Assembly: GCA_012295275.1 (NCBI GenBank)
Contig: CM022665.1
Location: forward strand, 37,765,433 to 37,829,432
DNA length: 64,000 bases
DNA from: Chrysomallon squamiferum
Lineage: Eukaryota > Mollusca > Gastropoda > Neomphalida > Peltospiridae
Reading direction: 5' to 3'
The notes beneath the pieces were generated by a model. That model saw nothing but the letters and a program-made list of their open reading frames with translations, was not told the DNA's origin and did no database searches. Position 1 is the first letter of the stretch; every line of letters starts with the position of its first letter. This document shows positions 62,801 to 64,000 of this stretch, piece after piece. A program made the position numbers and the translations under genes.

Positions 62801-64000
62801 TGTGGAAAATACGTTTATCTTTTGTTGTGTAGTATTACTGTTATTATCATTAACACCGTCACCACTAGGACTAGTTCTGCTGCTAAGACGACTACTACTG
62901 CTACTTATAATACTAATACTTCTAAATGCAGCTACTGTTAGGATAACACAGGCGACTGCAGGAACTTTTTCAACTGAGGTTCAGAATCGGTGCTCTTCAG
63001 GGCACTGTTGTGCTGTTTTCCTTTTTAGCCAATAACCAATGAAAACCGCAAATTGTTTTCCATGTTTAGGAGACGGTGCATTTCAACAATCTTTTGTTGC
63101 TAATTGATTAAAGTCTGTAATGAAATGGCAACCAGGTTTAACCTGTTATAAAATCAACAAAAACATCAACAATTCTACATTTGTATTGTTTTAAACGTAT
63201 GTGTAACCGTTATGTCCTCATCTAATTTCCATTCCTTTTCATTTTGTGGCATTTCTTTTTTTACAGTTATTCAATGTTACTTTACAAAAGTAAATAAATA
63301 CAAACAAATCAAAGAAATAAAGAAATAAACAATCAATCAAACAAATAAAAGCAAATATAAAGATACATACATGCACACATACGTATGTACGTACATATAA
63401 TTCATTTATAAATGTTCAGTATATAAATATTTAATAAGAATAATATATAAATAAATAATAATAATAAAGGATTTAAAAGAACATTTATTGCAGACGAACT
63501 TCATATCAAGGATTACAAAACATTCTTACATTGACTAAAGGTTAAGGTACGGCTTTTTATCGGCACAAATGAAAATATCAGTTTCTTAGATGATTAGTTA
63601 CAGAGGCTAGTACTCACAAAAGAGTTCTGACAAAGCAGGTAATTTGTAATGTTAGTTTTTGTGGGGGTTTTTCATCGAGTATTAACCACAACTCTATTTG
63701 TTTTCTTTCTTTTTCTTTTTTCTTTCTTTCTTTTTTTTTTTTTTTTCTTTTAATTTTTTTTTTAAATATATATATATATAAGAAACACTTTTCTAAGTGA
63801 ACTGTATGTCCATGTCCGCGAGTTGATGGATAATCATAATGAAATAGTTTCAAAATAGATCCCTCCGCCCCAGATCTCTCTCTCTCTCTCTGTTTTCTTT
63901 TCTTTTCATTTTTTTTTTTTTTTTTTTGTTGTTGTTTTTTTTTACTGTAAATGATTCACATAAAAGTTTTGATTCAATAACGTTGAGGAAAGACGGCGAT
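59856..64000. other. No gene seen; repeats and a hAT fragment
   Basis: AT-rich sequence with (AAT)n at 61364-61390, (TA)n at 62421-62443 and poly-T runs. An imperfect ACT/GCT zone lies at about 62830-62935. No frame with recognisable protein. Confidence 0.6.
60656..60760 (+). mobile_element. Fragment of a hAT-like element
   Basis: CAGTTGTTCTCAAAGGATGT at the left, followed by GCTGTGCCCCATGAAATTCT, resembles the 5' ends of hAT elements (CAGTGGTTCTCAAA, then a GTGCCGTGAGAAATT-like stretch). I could not find a matching right end or target duplication. Confidence 0.45.

Overview
This is a eukaryotic nuclear window, AT-rich and loaded with simple repeats. Spliced genes with GT-AG introns rule out a prokaryote. 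A tRNA-headed SINE near 30.2-30.4 kb carries a body and tail that I recognise from mollusc genomes, and the compact introns of the three genes fit a gastropod or related mollusc. The species cannot be named from the sequence.

Layout. From 1 to about 29 kb I found no gene I can name. This part holds long (GA)n/(CT)n tracts, imperfect ACT/GTA triplet zones, (CA)n, (ATT)n and homopolymer runs, one hAT-type MITE with intact target duplications (14.4 kb), members of two dispersed repeat families, and a pogo/Tigger-like remnant (23.4-23.9 kb). A 1.29-kb element with TA target duplications and inverted ends lies at 27.98-29.27 kb. From 36.06 down to 29.39 kb on the minus strand is a four-exon gene for a small secreted protein of 211 residues. 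It has a signal peptide, an antistasin-like Cys cluster, a second Cys cluster and a divergent Kunitz domain, and is probably a serine-protease inhibitor. From 45.16 down to 40.69 kb on the minus strand is an eight-exon gene for a 320-residue membrane-anchored short-chain dehydrogenase of the DHRS7 type. From 47.15 to 57.80 kb on the plus strand is a sixteen-exon gene for a 1530-residue TECPR2 orthologue: an N-terminal WD40-like propeller, a Ser-rich disordered middle, C-terminal tectonin repeats and a terminal WELV LC3-interacting motif. From 57.8 to 64 kb there is mostly 3' flank, a second intact hAT MITE and a fragment of another.

DHRS7 and TECPR2 are transcribed away from each other across about 2 kb. 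That gap contains a decayed or alternative copy of the first TECPR2 coding exon. The three genes have no obvious pathway in common: extracellular protease control, ER-membrane oxidoreduction, and autophagy/secretory trafficking. All exon joins below were checked by hand for reading-frame phase, and every join is in frame. The most unusual structures are a run of about eight degenerate 32-bp units in a TECPR2 intron that resemble the real downstream splice acceptor and exon start, the duplicated first exon, and a sharp end to all long GA/CT tracts at about 39 kb.
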